Below are positions 57,943 to 64,000 of a stretch of DNA of 64,000 bases, piece after piece (positions within the stretch are counted from its first letter, which is position 1; each line of letters starts with the position of its first letter). The translations under genes and the position numbers were made by a program. The notes beneath the pieces were generated by a model, which saw only the letters and a program-made list of their open reading frames with translations, did not search any database and had not been told where the DNA came from. Where the stretch lies: positions 1-64,000 of the forward strand of contig CAWJHV010000028.1 in NCBI GenBank assembly GCA_963842795.1, written 5' to 3'. This DNA comes from WHSW01 sp963842795 (GTDB lineage: Bacteria > Actinomycetota > Thermoleophilia > Solirubrobacterales > 70-9).

Positions 57943-58850
57943 GCGTGCCTCGATCGGACGCGGTTGTAGACGAGCTGCGCGCCGACCAGGAGGATGAGGA
58001 AGAGGGCGACGACGTAGGCGACCGCGGCCGCGTAGCCGGCGTTGAAGAGCTGGAACGCCTGGTTGTAGATGTAGTAGACGACCACGCCGGTGGCATCCAG
58101 TGGCCCCCCACGGGTGGTCGCGTAGACCAGGTCGAAGAGCTGCAACGAGAGCAGCGTCTGCCAGACGACGAGGAAGATCGTCACCGGCAGCATCTGGGGC
58201 AGGATCACGTGCCACAGCGTCGACCAGCGGCGGGCACCGTCGACCGAGGCTGCGTCGACGAGCTCACGCGGTACGTCCTGGAGCGCAGCCAGGTAGATCA
58301 CCAGCGGGAACCCGATCCCGCCCCAGATCCCGATCAGGACGATCACGAACAGCGCCTGGTCGGGATCGCCGAGGAAGCCCTGGCGCGGCAGCCCGAGCGC
58401 GTCCAGCACCGCGTTGGCGACCCCGAACCGCTCGTCGAAGATGAAAGAGAACAGCACTCCCTGCGCGGCTACAGAGGCGATGAACGGCGCCAGGAACGCG
58501 GTCCGGTAGATGCCGATCCCGCGGATCCGGCGGTTGAGCGCCATCGCCAGGAAGAGCCCGAGCCCTGTGGTCAGAGGCACGAAGAGGACCGTGTAGACGA
58601 TGGTGTGCTCGATCGCGTCGCGCAGGGCGGGGTCCTTGAACAGCGCCTCGTAGTTCGAGAGCCCCACCCATTGCGCCGGCGCGATCAGGTCGGCCGAGTT
58701 GAACGAGAGCAGCAGCGACCAGCCGATCGGGACCACCGCGAGGCCGACGATGATCACCACCGCCGGAAGGACGAACGCCCAGGCGGTCGGGTTCTCCCCG
58801 AGGATCCGCTGGGCGAACGTCCTCTGCGGTGCGGTCGGCTCCGCGCTCAT
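57939..58850 (-). CDS. CUT1 sugar ABC transporter permease (MalF type)
   Basis: 303 aa, six membrane segments from AFVLPAVVIIVGLAVVPIGWSLLLS onward. 'ADLIAPAQWVGLSNYEALFKDP' is the usual N-terminal loop of MalF/UgpA proteins; EAA loop ELVDAASVDGARRWSTLWHVILPQMLPVTIF; TTRGGPLDATGVVVYYIYNQAF near the end. 22 bp after the binding-protein gene. Confidence 0.93.
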   Translation of the reverse strand: MSAEPTAPQRTFAQRILGENPTAWAFVLPAVVIIVGLAVVPIGWSLLLSFNSADLIAPAQWVGLSNYEALFKDPALRDAIEHTIVYTVLFVPLTTGLGLFLAMALNRRIRGIGIYRTAFLAPFIASVAAQGVLFSFIFDERFGVANAVLDALGLPRQGFLGDPDQALFVIVLIGIWGGIGFPLVIYLAALQDVPRELVDAASVDGARRWSTLWHVILPQMLPVTIFLVVWQTLLSLQLFDLVYATTRGGPLDATGVVVYYIYNQAFQLFNAGYAAAVAYVVALFLILLVGAQLVYNRVRSRHA

Positions 58851-58872
58851 CTAACTCAACCGGATACCTGGA

Positions 58873-60186
58873 TCAACCGGGTACCTGGAGCTCGGTGTTC
58901 GCGGTCTCGACCGCCTCGCTAAGGGCCTCGCTCGGATCGGCCTCCCCGTAGAGCACCGAGGCCACCGCCTTGCCCATCGCCTGGGAGATCTGGGGGTACT
59001 CCGGGACCGTCGCCCGGGTCCGGGCCAGCTCCGTGTTCTCGATGAACTTCTCGAGCCCCGGGAGGCTCGTCTCGTACTCGGCGAAGCCCTCGGCGTCCTC
59101 GACGTCGTTGGTCAGCGGCAGGCTGCCCGCTTCGGCGATCCAGCGCAGTTGCTGCTCGGGCTCTGAGAACCAGTCCATGAACTCGATCGCCGCCGCCGAG
59201 CGCTCCTCGCCGTTGTCGAAGATCGCCCATGTGTCCGGGCCGGCGATCGTCGTGTGCTCGTCGCCGAACGACGGCATCTCGACCACGCCGTAGTCGACCT
59301 TGGCGTCGACGTACTCGGGCAGCGTGTACGGGCCGGCGACGTTCATCGCCATCTTGCCGCTGGCGAACAGCTGCTGCATGCGCTCGCTGCCCGCCGTGCT
59401 GTCGATGTAGACCGAGTCGTCGGCCGCCGCCCGGGCGACCACGTCGAGCGCCGCCTCGCCACTGGGGCCGTCGAAGCCGACGCTCTCGCCGTCCTCGCTG
59501 ACGATGTCGCCGCCCTGCTGCCAGATCAGGGGCCAGATGCGCCAGGTCGTGTCCTCGTCCCCGGTCCCCGGCCAGCCGAAGCCGGCGATCCCGGCGTCGG
59601 GGTCGTTGAGCTCCGCTGCGGTCGCCAGGAAGTCGTCCCAGGTCCAGTCGTCGGTCGGATAGTCGACCCCGGCGTCGTCGAAGATCTTCTTGTTGTAGAC
59701 GACCGCGAGGTTGTCGATGAAGCCGGGCACCGCGCGCGGCTGATCGTCGACCGTCACCGCCTCCTTGCCCGCGTCGACGAACCGGTCCCAGTCGAGGTCG
59801 CCGGCGTCGATCGCCTCGGTCAGATTCAGGAGCTGGTCGCCGCCGGCCAGGTTGGCGAGGTCGGAGCCGTAGATGTAGGCGATGTCGGGGTAGTTGTCGG
59901 CCTGCAGGCCCGCGGTCACCTTCTGCAGCATCCGGTCGGAGTTCACCCCGCCCGAGTCCTTGGAGACGACGACGTCGGGGTGGGTGCGATTGAAGTCGTC
60001 GATCATCTCCTGCAGCAGCGCGGCCGGTCCCTGCGTCTGCCCGTGCCAGAACTCGATCTCGACCGGCTCGCCGCCGCTGCTCGCGGAGGTGTCGTCGCCC
60101 TCGTCGTCGCCGCCCCCGCAGGCGGCGATCGAGATCGCGGCCGCCATGGCCATCAGCGCCGCGAACGCCCTCGTCAGTTTCGACAC
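58873..60186 (-). CDS. CUT1 sugar ABC transporter substrate-binding lipoprotein
   Basis: 437 aa from the GTG at 60186, chosen because AAGGAGGAG lies 6 nt upstream and the signal peptide starts there (SKLTRAFAALMAMAAAISIAACG, lipobox IAAC). Mature protein: IEFWHGQTQGPAALLQEMIDDFNRTHPDVVV, DIAYIYGSDLANLAGGDQLLNL, AVPGFIDNLAVVYNKKIFDDAG, AGFGWPGTGDEDTTWRIWPLIWQQGGDIV and MAMNVAGPYTLPEYV: UgpB/MalE-like family 1 binding protein. 22 bp after the GH4 gene. Confidence 0.93.
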   Translation of the reverse strand: MSKLTRAFAALMAMAAAISIAACGGGDDEGDDTSASSGGEPVEIEFWHGQTQGPAALLQEMIDDFNRTHPDVVVSKDSGGVNSDRMLQKVTAGLQADNYPDIAYIYGSDLANLAGGDQLLNLTEAIDAGDLDWDRFVDAGKEAVTVDDQPRAVPGFIDNLAVVYNKKIFDDAGVDYPTDDWTWDDFLATAAELNDPDAGIAGFGWPGTGDEDTTWRIWPLIWQQGGDIVSEDGESVGFDGPSGEAALDVVARAAADDSVYIDSTAGSERMQQLFASGKMAMNVAGPYTLPEYVDAKVDYGVVEMPSFGDEHTTIAGPDTWAIFDNGEERSAAAIEFMDWFSEPEQQLRWIAEAGSLPLTNDVEDAEGFAEYETSLPGLEKFIENTELARTRATVPEYPQISQAMGKAVASVLYGEADPSEALSEAVETANTELQVPG

Positions 60187-60208
60187 GGTCCACTCCTCCT
60201 TGTTCATT

Positions 60209-61516
60209 TCACTCCGACCGGGCCCTGAGGGCCTCGGGCAGGGCATCTCCATGTGCGGCGGTGAGCTCGTCGCACAGCTCCCAGATCGCGTCGAGCGAGA
60301 GGCTCGCCGCGGCGTTGGGATCCAGCATCACCGCCTGGCGTACGTATTCCGGCCGGCCCTCGAGCGCGGCCCGGACCGTGAGCTCGGCGACGTTCAGGTA
60401 AGTGCGGTTGAGCGCCGCCAGCTGCGGCGGCAGCTCGCCGACCCAGGTCGGCCACACGCCGCCGCGGTCGACCACGCAGGGCACCTCGACGCAGGCGTCG
60501 GCGGGCAGGTTCTCGATCAGGCCGGTGTTGCGGACGTTGCCGTAGATCACCCGTGGTGTCCCGGTCTCCATCGAGTGGATGATCTGCGGCGCGTACTCGT
60601 TGCTGGGCTCGATCTCGAGCGGTCGCGAGGCCGCGAGCAGCTCCCGCGTGCGCTCGTACTCGGCGAGGTTCTCCTCGCTGCGAGAGACGTACTCGGCGAC
60701 CCAGAGCCGGTGGCGCTCGATCGCCTCGTCGTCGCGCATCAGCCAGGGCAGGTACTCCGCCGAGTGCTCGCTCGACTCGGTCGGGAAATAGCCCAGCCGC
60801 CGGTACATCTGCACCCGGACCCGGCGCAGCAGCTCGGGGTCGCGCTCGATCGCCCTGTCGAGCAGCGGATAGAGGTCCTCGCCGTCGCGCTCGAAGCGCA
60901 GGATGAACGCCTGGTGATTGACCCCGGCGCCGAGGAAGGTGACCTCGTCGAGCGGCACCCCGACCATCTCGGCGAGCTCGCCGGTCGTGTTCTGGACCGA
61001 GTGGCAGAGGCCCACGATCCGCGCCGGCGGCGTGCCCAGGTAGGCGGCCCAGCAGAGCATCACCATCGGGTTGGTGTAGTTGAGCAGCCAGGCGCCGGGA
61101 CAGAGCTCGTCCATGTCGACGGCGATCCCCTGCATCACCGGGATCGTCCGCAGCGCGCGGAACACGCCGCCGACGCCGAGCGTGTCGCCGATCGTCTGGC
61201 GAAGGCCGTAGCGGGCGGGGATCTCGTGGTCGATCACCGTTGCCGCGTGGCCGCCGACCTGGATCATGTTGATCACGTAGTCGGCACCGTCGAGCGCCGC
61301 CCGGCGGTCGAGGTGGGACTCGATCGCGGGCGCGGCGCCGAGCTGGGAGGCGGTCGCCCGCGCGACCCCCTCGGCGGTCTCGAGGCGCTCGCGGTCGATG
61401 TCGTGGAGCGCGACCGTCGCCTCGCGCAGCTCCGGGTAGCCGAGGATGTCCGCGATCAGCATCCCCGTGAACTCGACGCTGCCGGCACCGACGAAGCAGA
61501 TCCGGGGGCCGCTCAT
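60209..61516 (-). CDS. GH4 alpha-glucosidase/alpha-galactosidase (NAD and metal dependent)
   Basis: 435 aa; ATG overlaps the kinase stop (ATGA). NAD motif ICFVGAGSVEFT (6-17), then NMIQVGGHAATVIDHEIPARYG, IGDTLGVGGVFRALRTIPVM, LNYTNPM. Metal ligands Cys171 (GLCHSVQ) and His201 (GVNHQAF). GH4 enzymes act by oxidation-elimination on alpha- or beta-glycosides, often phosphorylated. The QTIGDTLGVGG region resembles the MelA/AglA group active on unphosphorylated alpha-galactosides, glucosides or galacturonides. Cytoplasmic; acts on imported sugar. Confidence 0.93.
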   Translation of the reverse strand: MSGPRICFVGAGSVEFTGMLIADILGYPELREATVALHDIDRERLETAEGVARATASQLGAAPAIESHLDRRAALDGADYVINMIQVGGHAATVIDHEIPARYGLRQTIGDTLGVGGVFRALRTIPVMQGIAVDMDELCPGAWLLNYTNPMVMLCWAAYLGTPPARIVGLCHSVQNTTGELAEMVGVPLDEVTFLGAGVNHQAFILRFERDGEDLYPLLDRAIERDPELLRRVRVQMYRRLGYFPTESSEHSAEYLPWLMRDDEAIERHRLWVAEYVSRSEENLAEYERTRELLAASRPLEIEPSNEYAPQIIHSMETGTPRVIYGNVRNTGLIENLPADACVEVPCVVDRGGVWPTWVGELPPQLAALNRTYLNVAELTVRAALEGRPEYVRQAVMLDPNAAASLSLDAIWELCDELTAAHGDALPEALRARSE

Positions 61517-62472
61517 TCGAGCACCCCCGCGGAGGGACGGGTGCGGGCGAGCTCGAGCGCCTCGGCGAGCGCAGGCTGGGCGTCGACGCCGCCGAGGCTG
61601 CGGGTCGAGAGCGAGCCGCAGGCGATCCCGAGCCGCAGGGCCTCGCCGAGCGGCATCCCGCTCCCGAGGCCGCATAGGAACCCGGCGGCGAAGCTGTCGC
61701 CCGCGCCGGTGCCGTCCACCGCCTCGACCGCGGGCGCCTCCGCGCGCGCGGCCTCCTCGCCCCGGCGAGCGATCGCGCCCTCCGCCCCGAGCTTGACGAC
61801 GACGGTCTCGACCCGCTCGGCGAGCGCCGCGAGCGCCGACTCCGGCTCCGAGACTCCCGCGAACCGGCAGGCCTCGGCGGCGTTGGGGAGGAAGACGTCG
61901 GTCACGGCGAGCGCCTCCTCAACCCCCGCACTCCAGCCGCCGGCCGGGTCCCAGCCGGGATCGAGCGAGGTCGAGGCGCCGGCCGTGCGGGCGCGGCCGA
62001 AGAGTTCGGCGAGGCCCTCGCGGAGCCCGCCCTGCAGGTACGGCGACGAGACGTGCAGATGCCCGGTGGCGGCGAGCGTCTCGTCGCCGACCTCCGCGGC
62101 GGTGAGGCTCGACATCGCTCCGATCGAGGTCAGGATCGCGCGGTCGGGCCCGGTGCTGAGCACGACGCTGAGGCCGGTGGCCCGCTCGGGGTCGACACGG
62201 CAGCGGTCGACGTCGATGCCGCGGGCGCGGAGCTCCTCGAGCATGAACCGGCCGGCCGCGTCGTCGCCGACGACGCCGACGTAGGCGACCCGCATGCCGA
62301 GCCGGGCCGCCCCGCAGGCGACGATCGCCCCGGACGAGCCGATCGTGAGCACGCCGCCGTCGACCAGCCGCTCGACCTGTCCGTACTCGGGCTCGATCGA
62401 CTCGCCGACGAGGATCGCGTCGGGGTTGAGCTCGCCGACGACAAGGAGGTCGAAGCTGCGGGCGCCCTTCAA
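61513..62472 (-). CDS. PfkB-family sugar kinase (ribokinase-like)
   Basis: 319 aa. TTG start at 62472 overlaps the upstream kinase stop (TTGA); no ATG fits better. FDLLVVGELNPDAILVGE opening, GGVLTIGSSGAIVACGAARLGMRVAYVGVVGDDAAGRFMLEELRARGIDV (PfkB signature 1), TSLDPGWDP, LPNAAEACRF, and VDGTGAGDSFAAGFLCGLG (signature 2 with the catalytic Asp in G-A-G-D). Phosphorylates a sugar, probably the monosaccharide released by the GH4 enzyme. Specificity not readable. Confidence 0.9.
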   Translation of the reverse strand: MKGARSFDLLVVGELNPDAILVGESIEPEYGQVERLVDGGVLTIGSSGAIVACGAARLGMRVAYVGVVGDDAAGRFMLEELRARGIDVDRCRVDPERATGLSVVLSTGPDRAILTSIGAMSSLTAAEVGDETLAATGHLHVSSPYLQGGLREGLAELFGRARTAGASTSLDPGWDPAGGWSAGVEEALAVTDVFLPNAAEACRFAGVSEPESALAALAERVETVVVKLGAEGAIARRGEEAARAEAPAVEAVDGTGAGDSFAAGFLCGLGSGMPLGEALRLGIACGSLSTRSLGGVDAQPALAEALELARTRPSAGVLE

Positions 62473-63428
62473 ACCGCCGCCTCGCTTCGCGCCGGGGTCA
62501 GCTCCACCGTGGGCACCAGCGCCTCGACCGCCCCGCGCTCGACCCGGCCCGGGTGCAGGTGGGCGAGCTTCTCGGCCGCCGCGGCAGCGCCGAGGGCGAT
62601 CGCCGAGCGGCGGTCGCGACCGGCGACCAGGGCCGCGGCAAAGCCGCCGGTCAGTGCATCGCCGCAACCGACCGCGTTGACGACGTGCACGGGCGCCGGC
62701 GCGTTGACGCGGAGGCAGCCGTCGGGGTCGGCGAACACGCTTCCCTCGCGACCGAGGCTGAGCCAGACGGCCCCCGCCCCCAGATCCCTGACCGCCTCGG
62801 CGATCGCCACCGGGTCGGTGTCCGCGGTGGAGTCGATGCCGAGCACCGCCCTCGCCTCGGTGAGATTGGGGGCGACCAGGTCGGGACCCTCGGCGACGGC
62901 GGCCGCGAGCGCGCCCGGGGTCGAGCAGTCGAGGATCGTGAATGCCCCGAGCTCGCGCGCGGTCGCGATCAGGCGGGCGTGCAGGTCGTCCGGCGCCCCC
63001 GGCGGCAGGCTCCCGCAGACCCCGATCACGGACGGTGCCGGGTCGAGCTCGGCGAGGGCGCCGACGAGCGCGTCGCATTCGGAGGCGGTCAGCTTCCCGC
63101 CGGGCTCGTGGACCTCGACCAGGTCGCCGCCGCCGGCGTCGACCAGCGTGTAGGTCCCCCGAGTCGCGCCGGACACCGGCACGTACCGGACCTCGACCGG
63201 CTCCGAGGCAAGCAGGGCCAGAAGCAGCTCACCGTTGTGCGCCCCGGCGGTCGTGATCACCGCTGCCTCGGCACCGAGCTCGGCGGCGACGCACGCGGCG
63301 TGGATCGCCTTGCCGCCCGGCGTCTCGAGCAGCTCCGACGCGCGCACGATCCCGTCCGGCGGCCCGTCGAGCCGCGCCACGCGGTCGATCGCCGGGTTCG
63401 TGCTCAAGGCGACGAAGCGGGCGTCCAT
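62469..63428 (-). CDS. PfkB-family hexose-phosphate kinase (LacC/FruK-like)
   Basis: 319 aa. FVALSTNPAIDRVARLDG is the opening of the 1-phosphofructokinase / tagatose-6-phosphate kinase subgroup, continued by TPGGKAIHAACVAAELGAEAAVITTAG, VEVHEPGGKLTASECDAL, VIGVCGSLPPGAPDD, APNLTEARAVLG, and VVNAVGCGDALTGGFAAAL where the usual G-A-G-D reads G-C-G-D. Adds the second phosphate before aldol cleavage in tagatose or fructose pathways. ATG overlaps the DeoR stop (TGATG). Confidence 0.88.
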   Translation of the reverse strand: MDARFVALSTNPAIDRVARLDGPPDGIVRASELLETPGGKAIHAACVAAELGAEAAVITTAGAHNGELLLALLASEPVEVRYVPVSGATRGTYTLVDAGGGDLVEVHEPGGKLTASECDALVGALAELDPAPSVIGVCGSLPPGAPDDLHARLIATARELGAFTILDCSTPGALAAAVAEGPDLVAPNLTEARAVLGIDSTADTDPVAIAEAVRDLGAGAVWLSLGREGSVFADPDGCLRVNAPAPVHVVNAVGCGDALTGGFAAALVAGRDRRSAIALGAAAAAEKLAHLHPGRVERGAVEALVPTVELTPARSEAAV

Positions 63429-64000
63429 CAGACCTCGACCACCTCGACCCCGGCCGCGCGCAGCGTCTCGAGCTCGCCGGCGGGGGCTTCTGAGTCGGTG
63501 ATCAACTCGTCGATCTCATCCAGCGCGCAGATCTGGGAGAGCGCCGAGCGGCCGATCTTCGACGAATCGCCCACCACGATCACGCGCGCGGCGCGCTCGA
63601 CCATCTTGCGATCCGTCTGCGCCTCGATCTCGTCGTGGGTCGTCGCCCCGGACGCGTTGACGCCGTCAACGCCGAGAAACATGACGTCGACGTTGAGGCC
63701 CTCGAGGGTGCGTTCGGCGAGCGGGCCGATCAGCTCGTAGGACTGCGGCCGGGCGACCCCACCGGTGACCACGAGCCGGATCGTCTCGCTGATCACCAGC
63801 TCGGATGCGATGTTGATCGCGTTCGTGACCACGGTCAGGTCCCGCTCGCGCAGCCGTCGCGCGATCTCGGTGGTCGTCGTCCCGCCGGTGAGCCCGACCG
63901 TCTGCGCGCCGGCGATCCGCTCCATGGCGGCGTCGGCGATCCGGCTCTTCTCCTCGGCTCGCCGGCCGCCGCGGTAGCGGACCGGGAGCTCGTAGAAGAG
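63428..64000 (-). CDS. DeoR-family transcriptional regulator (5' end beyond window)
   Basis: About 190 C-terminal residues are visible; the N-terminal HTH lies outside. The DeoRC effector domain reads EEKSRIADAAMERI, QTVGLTGGTTTTEIARRLRERDLTVVTNAINIASELV, LVVTGGVARPQSYELIGPLAERTLEGLNVDVMFLGVDGVNASGATTHDEIEAQTDRKMVERAARVIVVGDSSKIGRSALSQICALDEID. The GGTTTTE phosphate-binding loop and DSSK are typical; effectors are sugar phosphates. GlcR/AgaR-like. First known gene of the leftward GH4-ABC operon. Confidence 0.9.
   Translation of the reverse strand, partial: LFYELPVRYRGGRRAEEKSRIADAAMERIAGAQTVGLTGGTTTTEIARRLRERDLTVVTNAINIASELVISETIRLVVTGGVARPQSYELIGPLAERTLEGLNVDVMFLGVDGVNASGATTHDEIEAQTDRKMVERAARVIVVGDSSKIGRSALSQICALDEIDELITDSEAPAGELETLRAAGVEVVEV

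Noticed and set aside
56000..58111. Single frame joining ATPase and permease regions on the minus strand
   Set aside because: The ATPase starts at 57097 and the permease in another frame ends at 57103; the upstream part of the long frame is Arg/Ala/Pro-rich noise, not a fusion protein.
1..64000. CRISPR arrays, rRNA genes, insertion sequences and riboswitches
   Set aside because: Searched by eye: no regularly spaced short repeats with unique spacers, no transposase motifs or terminal inverted repeats, and no recognisable riboswitch core. The only long tandem repeat is coding.

Overview
High-GC (roughly 70 percent) bacterial DNA with actinobacterial character. Many genes start with GTG, many starts overlap the preceding stop (ATGA/GTGA), several promoters look leaderless (a -10-like hexamer 7-13 nt before the start codon), and there are numerous secreted beta-propeller-like and (Gly/Ala)-Cys lipoproteins. 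The protein styles (repetitive 'LSAAGQ..VASDADGDAVAVW' secreted protein, cyclase-ATPase-TPR regulators, CGNR and GbsR regulators, GFA, DUF1254, DUF2252) remind me most of Thermoleophilia/Solirubrobacterales. That placement is an inference, not a database result.

Layout. (1) 1-2.5 kb: the 3' end of a tRNA-Val(CAC) followed on the minus strand by a tyrosine integrase, a small HTH protein and a Replic_Relax-like protein, i.e. one end of a tRNA-integrated element. (2) 2.7-7.4 kb: GFA protein, then a translationally coupled cation antiporter / K+ channel / DUF2252 remnant / DUF202 operon, and a DUF1254-DUF1214 protein. Almost every gene in the first ~6.6 kb is broken by single-base frameshifts although motifs are kept. 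(3) 7.5-18.5 kb: MalT/LuxR regulator with an AhpD-like protein, a secreted protein of eight near-identical repeats, a methyltransferase, a GbsR/MarR-DrrAB-type exporter set, and secreted/hydrolase genes. (4) 18.7-31.4 kb: a glucan-utilisation locus (secreted GH3, secreted GH144/PF10091-type glucanase, LacI regulator with two operators, secreted six-hairpin glycosidase, CUT1 binding protein and two permeases without an ATPase, cytoplasmic debranching-type enzyme). (5) 31.4-44 kb: ECF sigma factor, a LuxR-controlled-looking set of two hydrolases and a flavoprotein with duplicated palindromic operators, secreted proteins, an esterase. (6) 44-55 kb: remnant of a LamG protein, cyclase-ATPase-TPR regulator, SDR, orphan family-5 binding protein, CGNR regulator, DHA2 exporter with a divergent TetR, transglycosylase, MarR with a divergent 28-residue membrane peptide. 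(7) 55-64 kb: a second carbohydrate operon reading leftward: DeoR regulator (cut by the window end), two PfkB kinases, GH4, CUT1 binding protein, two permeases, MalK/UgpC-type ATPase and a secreted GH114-type enzyme.

How it works together: the two carbohydrate loci are the biological core. The first degrades a glucan outside the cell, imports oligosaccharides and finishes them inside. The second pairs a secreted polygalactosaminidase-like enzyme with uptake, an NAD/metal-dependent GH4 glycosidase and sugar (phosphate) kinases. The only CUT1 ATPase in the window lies in the second locus and may energise both importers. No CRISPR array, rRNA, complete tRNA or insertion sequence was recognised.
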